A stretch of 64,000 nt of DNA from JAPOXR01 sp964291445. Lineage in GTDB: Bacteria; Pseudomonadota; Alphaproteobacteria; Rhodobacterales; Rhodobacteraceae. The notes under the pieces are model-generated. The model did no database searches and had not been told where the DNA came from. It saw nothing but the letters and a program-made list of their open reading frames with translations. The stretch is from the NCBI GenBank assembly GCA_964291445.2, contig OZ219863.1:372001-436000 (forward strand), written 5' to 3'. Within the stretch, counting starts at the first letter, position 1; every line of letters begins with the position of its first letter. Of this stretch, positions 43,568 through 53,475 are shown one piece after another. A program made the translations under genes and the position numbers.

Positions 43568-44272
43568 CTATTTTCGGAGCCGATCGGCGATCCTTTCTAT
43601 CAGCACCCCGTAGCGGACTCCCATCAGCGGCGGCGCCGCCAGAAAACCGGCCATGTAGCCGGAAAGATCGGCAATCCAGCGTCCGCTGCCGCCAATCAGC
43701 ATGCCCATGACCAGTTCGAAGCCGAGAAAAAGTGCCGGCAGGATGATGATGGTGTGTCCGATCCGGCCGATCGGTTGGCCGGTAACCGCTTCCGCCATGA
43801 CCAGGGCGGCGGCGGCAAAACCGAACAGGCCGAGATAACCGGCGGAGGCCCCGGTCAACGGAAGCTGACTGCCGGAAAACTGGTAGAAACAGGCCGCACC
43901 GACCACGGCGGAGCCGAGGAATGTCAGCACCAGGGCAAAGTCCCGTGTCGACCCCTGCACCACGCGGAACACGACCAGGATGAAGGTCGCGCTCAGCAGG
44001 GCATCCAGGGTGGTGCGGTGAATGAGCGGAAAGGTGATGAACCTGACCGGGTCACCGATGCCTGTTCCGCCCTGGCCCGGCAAGAACTCCACCGAATTTG
44101 ACCAGACGCCGAAGCCAATGATTGCCCGATGTCGCCAGCTGATGCTGCCCTCGGCGTGGAACAGCGCCGAATCGCCGAGAAAAAACAGGAATTCCAACCC
44201 GCAAATGAGCACGGCCAGCGCAATCGCATGAAAGGAAATGGGTCTGTCGGTCAATACGGGGCCGCCACTCAT
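43568..44272 (-). CDS. Rhomboid-family membrane protein with altered catalytic His
   Basis: A 234-residue multi-pass membrane protein. The rhomboid nucleophile motif GASAGYLGLFG (Ser in GxSxG) is intact. The partner motif, normally AHLxG, reads IADLSGYMAGF, so the catalytic His is Asp. It may be an inactive pseudoprotease or use another residue. I recall similar proteins from Rhodobacterales near murJ and trpS. ATG at 44272 (MSGGPVLTDRPIS) is preferred to the frame start at 44314. It is divergent from trpS. Confidence 0.75.
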   Translation of the reverse strand: MSGGPVLTDRPISFHAIALAVLICGLEFLFFLGDSALFHAEGSISWRHRAIIGFGVWSNSVEFLPGQGGTGIGDPVRFITFPLIHRTTLDALLSATFILVVFRVVQGSTRDFALVLTFLGSAVVGAACFYQFSGSQLPLTGASAGYLGLFGFAAAALVMAEAVTGQPIGRIGHTIIILPALFLGFELVMGMLIGGSGRWIADLSGYMAGFLAAPPLMGVRYGVLIERIADRLRK

Positions 44273-44364
44273 CGGATGTCCTGCCCAATAGACCTTCCTA
44301 TTGACCTCCTGCAATCCAAAAGGCTAACACCCGCCTCGCCCGACAGGTCACCAGGAATGAATTG

Positions 44365-45387
44365 ATGGATGAACGCTCCCGCAAGCGGCGCATATTTTCC
44401 GGAATTCAGCCAAGTGGAAACCTGACCCTCGGAAACTATCTCGGTGCGCTCAAGCGGTTTGTCGAGATCCAGGAGACGGGTGACGACACCATCTATTGCC
44501 TGGTCGATCTGCATGCCATTACCACCTGGCAGGATCCGTCCGCCCTGAAGGTCGCGACCCGGGAAGCCGCTGCCGGCTTCATGGCCGCCGGTATCAATCC
44601 GGCCCGGTCGATTCTTTTCAACCAGTCGCAGGTTCCGGCCCATGCCGAACTCGCCTGGATCTTCAACTGCGTCGCCCGCATGGGCTGGCTTGGCCGGATG
44701 ACCCAGTTCAAGGACAAGGCCGGCAAGAACCGCGAGAATGCCTCGGTCGGGCTATTCTCCTATCCGACGCTGATGGCAGCCGACATCCTGGTCTACCATG
44801 CCACCCATGTCCCGGTCGGCGAGGACCAGAAGCAGCATCTGGAGCTGACCCGCGACATCGCCATCAAGTTCAACCATGATTTCGGGACCGATTTCTTTCC
44901 GGTCATCGATCCGATCATCGAGGGCACGGCGACCCGGATCATGTCGCTGCGCGATGGCAGCCGGAAGATGTCGAAATCGGACCCGTCGGATATGAGCCGC
45001 ATCAACCTGACCGACAGCGCCGACCGGATCGCGCTCAAGATCCGCAAGGCCAGGACCGACCCGGACCCGATCCCGGACACGGCCGACCGTCTCAAGGGAC
45101 GGCCGGAAGCGGAAAACCTGCTGAACATCTATGCTGCCCTGGCCGACCGGACGGTTGACGATGTCGTTGCCGAGTTTGCCGGCAAGCTGTTTTCCGAGTT
45201 CAAGGCATCGCTATCGGAGCTGGCGGTCGAGAGGATCGGCCCGGTCACCGCCGAAATGAACCGGCTGATGCAGGATCCGTCGGAAATCGATCGCATCCTG
45301 GGAGCGGGGGCTGCCAGGGCATCCGAAATCGCCGAGCCTGTCCTCGAGCGGACCTACGGGATCGTCGGCATGATCCGGTCACGCTGA
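44365..45387 (+). CDS. trpS: Tryptophanyl-tRNA synthetase
   Basis: Charges tRNA-Trp. The 340-residue class I synthetase shows GIQPSGNLTLGNYLGAL (HIGH-equivalent), VDLHAITTWQDP, and GSRKMSKSDPSD with the KMSKS loop. The ATG at 44365 follows AGGAAT; a TTG three bases upstream also exists. The final part has a helical bundle ending in RTYGIVGMIRS. It is 39 bp upstream of the aminotransferase gene, likely in one transcript. Confidence 0.96.
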   Translation: MDERSRKRRIFSGIQPSGNLTLGNYLGALKRFVEIQETGDDTIYCLVDLHAITTWQDPSALKVATREAAAGFMAAGINPARSILFNQSQVPAHAELAWIFNCVARMGWLGRMTQFKDKAGKNRENASVGLFSYPTLMAADILVYHATHVPVGEDQKQHLELTRDIAIKFNHDFGTDFFPVIDPIIEGTATRIMSLRDGSRKMSKSDPSDMSRINLTDSADRIALKIRKARTDPDPIPDTADRLKGRPEAENLLNIYAALADRTVDDVVAEFAGKLFSEFKASLSELAVERIGPVTAEMNRLMQDPSEIDRILGAGAARASEIAEPVLERTYGIVGMIRSR

Positions 45388-45426
45388 GGCCGCGGTCAAT
45401 CAACATCAACCGGGCGGGAGAGCACC

Positions 45427-46293
45427 ATGGCAACCGGCACCAATATCCGCACCTACTGGGAAGGACGCTGGCACGAGGGCGATGCCCTGGTCATGCGGGC
45501 CGCCGACCACGGATCATGGCTTGGCACCACAGTTTTTGACGGTGCGCGATTTGCCAGGGGGGTGGCACCTGATCTGCTGCGTCACTGCCAGCGGCTGAAT
45601 GAGTCGGCCGATGCCATGTGCATCACGCCGACCCACACGGCAGACGAGATTGCCGAGATCGTGTGGGCCGGGCTGAAACTCTATCCGGCCGATGCCGAAA
45701 TCTATATCCGCCCGATGTACTGGGCGCTGGAAGGCGACCATATGGCGGTGGTGCCCAAGGAGGGCGCAACCGGCTTCTGCATCTGCCTCGAGGAATTGCC
45801 GCTGCCGGCCAGGGTCCGGCCGGCAACCCTGACCACCACCCGTTTCCAGCGACCTGTTCTCGCCTCGACGGTGGTCAATGCCAAGGCAGGCTGCCTCTAC
45901 CCGAACAATGCCCGCATGTTGCGCGAGGCCCATGACAGGGGTTTCGACAACGCGCTGGTCGCCGATGCGCTGGGGAATGTCGCCGAAACCGCGACCGCCA
46001 ACGTGTTCATGACCAGGGATGGCGAGGTGTTCACCCCGGCCGCCAATGGCACCTTCCTGTCGGGGATCACCCGCTCCCGCATTATCGGGCTACTCAGGGA
46101 AGACGGGTATGAGGTCCACGAGACCACGTTGCGTTTCGAGGATTTCCGGTCGGCCAGCGAGGTCTTCCTCACCGGCAACATGTCGAAGGTCACGCCGGTA
46201 TCCAGGTTCGATGACACCCATTACCAACGTGGCCCGATCGCCGACCGGGCGCTGGAGCTTTACTGGAACTGGGCCCTGCCGGACGGTGCCTGA
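45427..46293 (+). CDS. Class IV aminotransferase, branched-chain type
   Basis: A 288-residue PLP enzyme of the IlvE/D-amino-acid aminotransferase fold. The PLP lysine is in VVNAKAGCLYPNN, and ALGNVAETATANVFM with the FLSGITRSRIIGLL block is typical of branched-chain aminotransferase. YIRPMYWALEG and FDGARFARG surround the substrate pocket. GGGAGAG precedes the ATG. No other branched-chain genes are near. Its stop codon abuts the stop of the CoxG-like gene (TGATCA). Confidence 0.88.
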   Translation: MATGTNIRTYWEGRWHEGDALVMRAADHGSWLGTTVFDGARFARGVAPDLLRHCQRLNESADAMCITPTHTADEIAEIVWAGLKLYPADAEIYIRPMYWALEGDHMAVVPKEGATGFCICLEELPLPARVRPATLTTTRFQRPVLASTVVNAKAGCLYPNNARMLREAHDRGFDNALVADALGNVAETATANVFMTRDGEVFTPAANGTFLSGITRSRIIGLLREDGYEVHETTLRFEDFRSASEVFLTGNMSKVTPVSRFDDTHYQRGPIADRALELYWNWALPDGA

Positions 46294-46758
46294 TCAGCCG
46301 TCGTCGTCGATGTCCGCTTCGCCCTCGACCGCGGCCTGGAATGCCGCGAAGAACCGGTCGACAAATTTTCGCGCCGTCCCGGCGATCAGACGGGATCCGA
46401 GCTGGGCGATCTTGCCGCCAACCCTTGCATCCACCTCGTAGCCGAGCTCGGTTCCCTCCGGAACATCGGCCAGCGTCACCCTGGCCGATCCCTTGGCGAA
46501 TCCGGCCGCCCCGCCCTTGCCTTCACCGGTAATGGTATAGCTCTCGGCCTCGATCAGGTCGGAAATCGTGACACGGCCCCTGAAGGTTGCCTTCACCGGC
46601 CCCACCTTCTGCGTCACCACCGCCTCGAACCCCTCCCCGGTTGAACCGGTCATCTCCTGGCAGCCGGGAATGCATTGGCGAAGGATGTCGGGATCATTGA
46701 GTGACGCCCAGACATCGACGCGGGATGCAGCGATCGTTCTGCTGCCGGAAAATTCCAT
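46294..46758 (-). CDS. CoxG-like SRPBCC-family protein
   Basis: A 154-residue START/SRPBCC protein, resembling carbon monoxide dehydrogenase subunit G. It begins MEFSGSRTIAASRVDVWASL with the PDILRQCIPGCQEM segment that is characteristic. The family is thought to bind hydrophobic ligands or help membrane recruitment of CODH; no CODH genes lie here, so the role is unclear. ATG at 46758 has GGAG six bases upstream; another ATG lies at 46770. Confidence 0.85.
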   Translation of the reverse strand: MEFSGSRTIAASRVDVWASLNDPDILRQCIPGCQEMTGSTGEGFEAVVTQKVGPVKATFRGRVTISDLIEAESYTITGEGKGGAAGFAKGSARVTLADVPEGTELGYEVDARVGGKIAQLGSRLIAGTARKFVDRFFAAFQAAVEGEADIDDDG

Positions 46759-47103
46759 GGTGATCTCCATACCAGACCCGGAACCGGCAGCAGTGAGGCC
46801 GGCACAACTCCGGCGAGAAAAACCGGTCCGGCTTCCGATTGCAACCGCAAACCGGCCGCGGTGACGGCAGACGAGGCCCAGCGGCTGATGCCGATCTGGC
46901 CGTGATGTCGTGACGCAGGGTGGCGGCCGGGTCGAATCAACCAGGACCCGCCACGCTGGCCGGGGACCTGCATCGGGCAGGCGGCCAGGCTGGAATTTGC
47001 GCCCGGTCCGCCTCGGGACTGCCGACACGCAATTTGCTTGTTGGCATGACTGCAAGAGCCTAGACTGCCGCAGGTTTTACTGAATTCCCAAGGGAGGGAA
47101 GAA
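46759..47103. other. Divergent intergenic region before the ABC transporter
   Basis: About 345 bp between the CoxG-like gene and the binding-protein gene. No gene seen. A GGGAGGGAAG ribosome binding site lies at the right end; promoter elements are not clear (TTGTTG and TAGACT, 17 bases apart, are weak candidates). Confidence 0.4.
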
Positions 47104-48129
47104 ATGACTTTCAACAAATTGCTGGCGGGGGTGCCAATTCTGCTACTCGCCATGGGTGCCGGTTCGGCCAGCGCCGACAAGCTGACATATTATTGCAGTG
47201 CCCAGGAAGACTGGTGCCAACTCATGGCTCGCAGCTTCGAGGAAACGACCGGGATTGACGTGAACATGACCCGCAAATCCTCGGGCGAGACCTTCGCGCA
47301 AATCCGCGCCGAGGCATCAAATCCCAAGGGAGACGTCTGGTGGGGCGGCACCGGTGATCCGCATCTGCAGGCGGCCGAGGAAGGGCTGACCGAGGAATAC
47401 CTGTCGCCAATGCGCGACCAGTTGCATCCCTGGGCGATTTCCCAGGCCGAGAGCGCCGGCAACCGGACCATCGGCATCTATTCCGGCGCCCTGGGCTACG
47501 GCTACAACACCGAACTGCTCGCGGCCAATGACCTGCCGGAGCCGGCATGCTGGAAGGATCTGCTGAAGCCCGAATTCAAGGGCCATGTACAGATGGCCAA
47601 CCCGAATTCGTCGGGCACGGCCTACACCACGCTGGCCTCGATGGTACAGATATTCGGCGAGGAAGACGGGTTCCAGTTCATGAAGGACCTGCATGCCAAC
47701 ATCAACCAGTACACCAAGTCCGGCTCGGCACCGATCAAGGCGGCAGGCCGCGGCGAGACCACGGTCGGCATCGTGTTCATGCACGATGCGGTCAAGCAGG
47801 CGGTCAGCGGTTTCCCGATCAAGGTTGTCGCTCCGTGCGAAGGAACCGGCTACGAAATCGGCTCGATGTCGATCATCGCCGGCGCCCGCAACCTGGAACA
47901 GGCCAAGATGTTCTATGACTGGGCATTGTCGCCCGAAGCGCAGAACCTTGCACTCGAGGTCAACGCCTTCCAGGTTCCGTCGAACATGGGCGCCGAAACC
48001 TCGGAAAGCGCTCCCGACATGTCGATGATCAAGCTGATCGACTACGATTTTGTCAAATACGGCTCGTCGGATGAGCGCAAGCGGCTGCTTCAGAAGTGGG
48101 ACGAGGAGGTCTCGACCCTGCCGCAATAA
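47104..48129 (+). CDS. ABC transporter substrate-binding protein, FbpA/AfuA type
   Basis: A 341-residue periplasmic binding protein of the extracellular-solute-binding-protein 1 group. The signal peptide ends near ASA-DKL (residue 24-25). KLTYYCSAQEDWCQLMARSF and GDVWWGGTGDPHLQAAEEGL are like AfuA/FbpA homologues, which bind ferric iron or, in AfuA, phosphorylated sugars. Two close cysteines (CSAQEDWC) may pair. It is the first gene of an SBP-permease-ATPase operon with four-base spacing to the next. Confidence 0.88.
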   Translation: MTFNKLLAGVPILLLAMGAGSASADKLTYYCSAQEDWCQLMARSFEETTGIDVNMTRKSSGETFAQIRAEASNPKGDVWWGGTGDPHLQAAEEGLTEEYLSPMRDQLHPWAISQAESAGNRTIGIYSGALGYGYNTELLAANDLPEPACWKDLLKPEFKGHVQMANPNSSGTAYTTLASMVQIFGEEDGFQFMKDLHANINQYTKSGSAPIKAAGRGETTVGIVFMHDAVKQAVSGFPIKVVAPCEGTGYEIGSMSIIAGARNLEQAKMFYDWALSPEAQNLALEVNAFQVPSNMGAETSESAPDMSMIKLIDYDFVKYGSSDERKRLLQKWDEEVSTLPQ

Positions 48130-48132
48130 GAG

Positions 48133-50345
48133 GTGCGCAACCTCGCATTCAAGGATCCCGCCCACCCGGTTCTGATCGCCTGGATGATCGCCGGATGGGC
48201 GGGGTTTGCCTGCCTTCCCTGGTATGGAATCGAAGACGGGTTTTTTGGTCTTTCATGGCTGATTGACGGCTATCCGCTCGACCCGGACTTTGCGCCGGCC
48301 GCCTTCCTGATCGCCCAGGGCGAGAAGTTGTGGCTGGCCCCGCTGCTGCTTCCCATGCTGGCTCCCCTGTTCGTTCTCGGGCGGAAGCGGTCCGACCGGC
48401 GGTTCTCGACCGTGCTGATCCTGGCCGGCGGCGGGGGTTTTCCTGGTTGATGGCCCAGGGCTTCGGCATCGGCATCCGCGGCTTCAGTTTCGACTGGCTG
48501 ACGGCGCTGTTCGGAGATCTTGGCGACCGACAATTCGGCATGGGTTACGGGGCGCTCATCCTGGCCTCGTCATTCCTTTTCATCTTTACCCAGGGCATTG
48601 CCGCCAGGGGTGCCATCAAGGGCGATGTGTTCGTGGTCAGCGCCATCGGCGGCGTGATCATCATCGTTGCCACCTTCGTGTTCTTCCCCATCGGGAGAAT
48701 GCTTGCCTTTGCCTTCATCACCGAAGAAGGCGGATATTCGCTGTCGGTCCTGGCCTCGAAGCTGTTTGACGACCGTCTGTGGAGCCTGGGATGTCTCGCC
48801 GGCACCCGGTGCGGTGCCGCCTGGAATTCGCTGTTCCTGGCAATTTTCGTTGGATTTACCACCACAATCCTCGGCCTGGCCTTCGCGCTGGTTGTCACCC
48901 GCTCGGGCTTTCGGCTCAAGAGAGGCCTGCGGGCGCTGACCGTTCTACCGATCATAACTCCGCCTTTCGTGATCGGCCTCGCCCTCATCCTGCTGTTCGG
49001 CCTATCGGGCACCGTTACCGAATTCGTCGCCGGGATTCTGGGCGGTCAACCCACGCGCTGGCTCTACGGGTTGCCCGGTATCCTCATCGCCCAGACCCTC
49101 GCCTTCACACCGATTGCCTTCCTGGTGCTGATCGGGGTTGTCGAGGGCGTTTCGCCATCCATGGAGGAGGCGGCGCAAACGCTTCGCGCCGACAAGTGGC
49201 AAACCTTTCGGACGGTATCGCTGCCATTGATGCGCCCGGGGTTGGCCAATGCCTTCCTGCTCGGTTTCATCGAAAGCATGGCCGATTTTGGCAACCCTCT
49301 GGTGCTGGGCGGCAATTTCGACGTCCTGTCCACGGAGATATTCTTCGCTATCGTCGGCGCCCAGTATGACCAGGGACGGGCGGCGGTACTGGCCATGGTG
49401 CTGCTGAGCTTCACGCTCTCGGCCTTCTACCTCCAACGGGTATGGCTGGGACGCAAGGCCTATACCACCGTGTCGGGCAAGGGTGATGCCGGCGTTCATC
49501 CGCTGATGCCGCGGCGGTTGTCGATCCCGGTTTTCATCGTGGTCGGCCTATGGGTCGCCTTCACCGTCACCGTCTATGGCATGATCGTCTATGGCAGTTT
49601 TGTCGAACTCTGGGGCGTCAGCAACAAGCTGACGGCAAAGCACTATGTCACCGCCTTCTCGGTCGGTTTCAACGAGCACGGCCTGCACTGGTCGGGCTCG
49701 GCCTGGGACAGCTTCTGGACGACGATCCAGATCGCCACCATTGCCGCACCGTTGACCGCTGCCGTCGGGCTGGTGACCGCCTATCTGCTGACCCGGCAGA
49801 GTTTCCGCGGCAAGAACGCCTTCGAATTCGGAACCCTGCTGTCATTTGCAATTCCGGGAACGGTGATCGGTGTCAGCTACATCATCGCCTTCAACGTGCC
49901 GCCGATCGAACTGACCGGCACCGGCGTCATCCTGGTGGTGAGCTTCATTTTCCGCAACATGCCGGTCGGCGTACGCGCCGGCATCGCCAGCATGTCACAG
50001 CTCGATTCCTCGCTCGACGAGAGTTCGCTGACACTGGGAGCAAATTCGTGGCAGACCTTCCGCCGCATCATCCTGCCGCTGCTCAAGCCAGCCATCCTGG
50101 CCGCCCTTGTCTTCAGCTTCGTGCGATCCATGACCGCGATCAGCGCCGTGATCTTCCTGGTCAGCGCCGAACATGACATGGCCACCAGCTACATCATCGG
50201 GCGGGTCGAGAACAATGATTACGGACTGGCCATCGCCTATTCGACCACGCTGGTCTTCGTGATGCTGGCAGTGGTGGTCCTTCTGCAATTTCTGGTGGGT
50301 CGCACCAATATCGGCCGGCGAACCCAATTCGCACGGGGAGCATGA
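48133..50345 (+). CDS. ABC transporter fused permease, with internal -1 frameshift
   Basis: A double-length permease of the FbpB type, about 737 residues if a -1 shift occurs. It begins with GTG at 48133. The first 103 residues hold an N-terminal hydrophobic region (HPVLIAWMIAGWAGFAC); the first frame stops at 48448-48450. The remaining ~635 residues are in the -1 frame (FSWLMAQGFGIGIRGFSFDW onward) and include two copies of the binding-protein-dependent transport domain. The EAA loops are seen near SMEEAAQTLRADKWQTF and SLDESSLTLGANSWQTF. The shift falls on G-GGT-TTT at 48435-48441. It may be a sequence error, a disabling mutation or programmed frameshifting. Confidence 0.85.
48435..48441 (+). 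other. Slippery heptamer at the permease frame change
   Basis: GGGTTTT in the zero frame reads G GGT TTT, the X XXY YYZ form used in -1 ribosomal frameshifting. A -1 shift here continues directly as SWLMAQG in the long frame. The zero-frame stop follows nine bases after the TTT codon ends, counting to the last base of TGA. Confidence 0.55.
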
Positions 50346-50348
50346 GAC

Positions 50349-51431
50349 ATGGTCCATGGCAAGATATCCAGCAAGGCAGCTCCGGTCCGCTTCGAGGGGG
50401 TCAGCAAGCGCTTCGGCAAGGAGGTGGTGGCGGTCGACAATATCGACCTCGACATCAGGGCCGGAAGGCTGGTCACCCTCCTCGGTCCGTCCGGCTGCGG
50501 CAAGACCACGACCCTGCGCATGATTGCCGGCCTCGAGACGGTGAGTTCGGGCCGCATTCTCATCGGCGACGAGGATGTTACCACATTGCCTGCCACCGAC
50601 CGGGATGTGTCGATGGTCTTCCAGTCCTATGCGCTGTTTCCCCACATGACGGTCATGGAAAACGTTGCCTACGGGCTCGGATTTTCCGGCGTCCCGAAAT
50701 CGGAGGCTGCCGACCGGGCCCAGGCCGGGTTGGAGCTCGTGGATCTGCGGGGCTTTGGCGACCGGTTGCCGAGCGAACTCTCCGGTGGGCAGCAGCAGCG
50801 GGTCGCGGTGGCCAGGGCGCTGGTGCTGGAGCCGCAGGTGCTGCTGTTCGACGAACCCCTGTCCAACCTCGATGCCAAGCTGCGTCGGCAGGTTCGGGAA
50901 GACATCCGGTCGATCCAGAAGGAGCTCGGGCTGACCGTTGTCTATGTCACCCATGACCAGGAGGAGGCGCTGGCGGTCAGCGACGAGATCGTGGTGATGC
51001 ACGATGCAAGAATTGCCCAGATCGGAACACCAAGACAACTCTATGATGCACCCGTGAGTGCGTTCGTTGCCGATTTCATTGGCGAGGCCAACCTGATTCC
51101 ATGCGACATCACGTCGGTCGAGGACGGCATGGCCGTGATCGATATCGACGGCTATCGATTCCGGCTGCCATCCCGCGGCCTCGACCAGGGGCCGGCCCGG
51201 TTGGCGGTTCGCCCGCCGCGGATCGTGCTCGACAGCGAGGAGGGTTTCACCGCACGGGTCGCCAAATCCACCTATGTCGGCGTGCGAATGGAATACTCGC
51301 TCGAAACCTCGTTCGGCACCATCTTCGCGGTCAAGGATGATGTCGCCAACCCGCTGGAGCCGGGCAGCAGCGTGACCGTCAGCTTCGAGAACTCCGGCCC
51401 GGTACTGATCCCTCCCGACCCGTCAGGCTGA
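50349..51431 (+). CDS. ABC transporter ATP-binding protein, FbpC/PotA type
   Basis: The 360-residue ATPase of the same transporter. Walker A GPSGCGKTTT, Q-loop FQSYALFPHM, signature LSGGQQQRVAVARAL, Walker B VLLFDEPLSNLD and the H-loop TVVYVTHDQEEAL are all intact. A C-terminal TOBE domain follows (about 240-355). It starts three bases after the permease stop. The cognate substrate is unknown; ferric iron or a sugar phosphate are the leading options by family. Confidence 0.93.
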   Translation: MVHGKISSKAAPVRFEGVSKRFGKEVVAVDNIDLDIRAGRLVTLLGPSGCGKTTTLRMIAGLETVSSGRILIGDEDVTTLPATDRDVSMVFQSYALFPHMTVMENVAYGLGFSGVPKSEAADRAQAGLELVDLRGFGDRLPSELSGGQQQRVAVARALVLEPQVLLFDEPLSNLDAKLRRQVREDIRSIQKELGLTVVYVTHDQEEALAVSDEIVVMHDARIAQIGTPRQLYDAPVSAFVADFIGEANLIPCDITSVEDGMAVIDIDGYRFRLPSRGLDQGPARLAVRPPRIVLDSEEGFTARVAKSTYVGVRMEYSLETSFGTIFAVKDDVANPLEPGSSVTVSFENSGPVLIPPDPSG

Positions 51432-51452
51432 GCTGGCCGGCCCTTGCCCCCG

Positions 51453-52325
51453 TCAACCGGCGATCCGGTCCTGCACCAGCTGCGGGATTTGGCTTGGCAA
51501 ATCGGCAACCTCGACCCCGTGCGCCTCCAGGGCGCGTCGCTTGCCGGCATAATCGCCGCCGGCTGACGAGACGATGGCCCCGGCATGGCCCATCTTGCGA
51601 TCCTTCGGCGCCACTCGCCCGGCGATGAACGCCACCACCGGCTTGCGCATACCGGCCGCATATTCGGCTGCCTCCTCCTCGGCGGAGCCGCCGATCTCGC
51701 CGCAGATTACCACCGCCCTGGTCCGGTCATCCGCCTCGAAGAGCGCAAGCGCATCCCTGGTCCGGGTTCCGACGATCGAATCGCCGCCCACGCCAATGAA
51801 GGCCGACTGGCCCTGCCCCTGCGCCGTGAGTTGCAGGCAGATCAGCGTGCCAAGGCTTCCCGACCGGGAAATGACGCCAACCGGCCCCGGGCAAAAGACT
51901 TCCCGGCTGAAGGCCGGCATGATGCCGGCAAAGCTCTCCCCGGGCGTCACCAGCCCCGAGGTGTTCGGACCGATGATGCGGCTACCGGAATTCCTCGCCG
52001 CTGCCAGCATCTCCATGACATCATGGGTCGGGATGTGTTCGGCCAGGCAGATCACCGTTGCCGAGCCGGCCTCGCAGGCATCGATGGCGGCAGCACCGGC
52101 AGCGCCCGGTGGCACGAACATCAGCGTGGCATCGAAGCTGCAATGCCTGGCAGCCTCGCGCGCCGAGGCAAAGACCGGAACGCCCAGATGCGACGTGCCG
52201 GGTTTGCGCGGGTTGACGCCGGCCACGATCCGGGTGCCGTAATCGAGCATGGCCTGGCCCCAGAAGCTTCCCTGGCGACCGGTCAGCCCCATGACCAGAA
52301 TCCGGTGATGGCGACGCAGGATCAT
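51453..52325 (-). CDS. ADP-forming acyl-CoA synthetase alpha subunit (SucD-like)
   Basis: A 290-residue CoA-binding subunit resembling succinyl-CoA synthetase alpha. It has the Rossmann part RILVMGLTGRQGSF, PVGVISRSGSLGTL, and the phosphohistidine loop KMGHAGAIVSS. The sequence is more divergent than housekeeping SucD. It is the last gene of the tct operon and overlaps the beta subunit gene by four bases (ATGA). Possible substrates are succinate, malate or sulfoacetate; context favours a small acid brought in by TctABC. Confidence 0.82.
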   Translation of the reverse strand: MILRRHHRILVMGLTGRQGSFWGQAMLDYGTRIVAGVNPRKPGTSHLGVPVFASAREAARHCSFDATLMFVPPGAAGAAAIDACEAGSATVICLAEHIPTHDVMEMLAAARNSGSRIIGPNTSGLVTPGESFAGIMPAFSREVFCPGPVGVISRSGSLGTLICLQLTAQGQGQSAFIGVGGDSIVGTRTRDALALFEADDRTRAVVICGEIGGSAEEEAAEYAAGMRKPVVAFIAGRVAPKDRKMGHAGAIVSSAGGDYAGKRRALEAHGVEVADLPSQIPQLVQDRIAG

Positions 52326-53458
52326 CGACCCGCCTCCGCTGCACGCACCGCCGCCCGAACGGCATCATCCATGCTCTCATACGGCTCCAGCCCCAACTGG
52401 CTGCGAATGCACTCGACCGCCTCGCGGCTGCCAGTGCCGTGGATGGTGAAGAAGACCGGGATATCCGGCTCGAGCTCGCGCCATGCCCGGGCGATGCTCT
52501 CGGCCATGACATCGGTGCGGGCAAAAGCACCGCAGAAATTGACCAGGAGCGACCTGATTGCCGGGTTGCCCAGGACGATCTCCAGTGCCAGCCTGCCCCT
52601 GGTATAGGCCTCGCCGCCGATTTCAAGAAAATTTCCCGGGCGCCCGCCGAGCCGGGACACCACATCCATGGTGGTCATGGTCAGGCCGGCCCCGTTTGCC
52701 AGTATGCCGACCGGGCCGTCGAGTTCGATATAGGTTAGCCCGCCCGCCCGTGCCGCCACTTCCCTCGGATTGCCGGTCGGTGACCCGGCCTGTTCGGCCA
52801 GCTCCGGCTGGCGATGAAGCGAAGCATCATCGACGACAAGCTTGCAGTCGAGCGCCATGATCCTGCCATCCTCCAGCATGGCCAGCGGGTTCACCTCGAC
52901 CAGCTCCGCATCATGGGTCCGGAAGACCTGGTAGAGGGCGGCCAGAATCCCGGTGGCGGCGCTGGCCTCGCCGTCCGGAACCACCTGGCACAGCCTGGCC
53001 TCGAGCTCTCCCGGCTCCGGCCCATGGCTGATATCGACCGGAAAGCGCAGCATCGAGTGCGGCGAGGTCGCGCTCGCTTCCTCGACATCTATCCCGCCGG
53101 TGGCCGAGAACAGCATCAGCGGTCCCCCGGTTACCGGGTCGCAGGTGATGGACGCGTAAAATTCCCGGCGAATCTGCAGCCTTTCCTCGACCAGCAAGGC
53201 ATCGACCTTGTGGCCGGAAATCTCCGAGCCAAGCATTTCGGCAGCAAGGCGCTGCGCCTCCTGCGGTGTGGCTGCCGCCAGGATTCCCCCGGCCTTGCCG
53301 CGTTTGCCAGCGAGGATCTGTGCCTTCAGCATGCTCGGGCCCTGGCGGCGGACCGCGTCGGCGGCCGCATCCGCACGCCGTACCACCGTGCCGTCCGGTA
53401 TCGGAATTCCGGCCCGTGCCAGCAATGGCTTGGCCAGGTATTCGCAAAAATCAGCCAA
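52322..53458 (-). CDS. ADP-forming acyl-CoA synthetase beta subunit (SucC-like)
   Basis: A 378-residue ATP-grasp subunit like succinyl-CoA synthetase beta. The start region LADFCEYLAKPLLARAGIPI matches the usual MxxxEYxAK pattern, so TTG at 53458 is the best start, with GAGG upstream; another TTG at 53497 would overlap the aldehyde dehydrogenase gene. GKRGKAGG, VEVNPLAML (metal site) and NGAGLTMTTMDVVSRLGG are present. It pairs with the SucD-like gene by a 4-base overlap. A housekeeping sucCD would normally lie with sucAB, not with a transporter and aldehyde dehydrogenase. Confidence 0.82.
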   Translation of the reverse strand: MADFCEYLAKPLLARAGIPIPDGTVVRRADAAADAVRRQGPSMLKAQILAGKRGKAGGILAAATPQEAQRLAAEMLGSEISGHKVDALLVEERLQIRREFYASITCDPVTGGPLMLFSATGGIDVEEASATSPHSMLRFPVDISHGPEPGELEARLCQVVPDGEASAATGILAALYQVFRTHDAELVEVNPLAMLEDGRIMALDCKLVVDDASLHRQPELAEQAGSPTGNPREVAARAGGLTYIELDGPVGILANGAGLTMTTMDVVSRLGGRPGNFLEIGGEAYTRGRLALEIVLGNPAIRSLLVNFCGAFARTDVMAESIARAWRELEPDIPVFFTIHGTGSREAVECIRSQLGLEPYESMDDAVRAAVRAAEAGR

Positions 53459-53475
53459 TTGCGGGCCTCGCTCCT

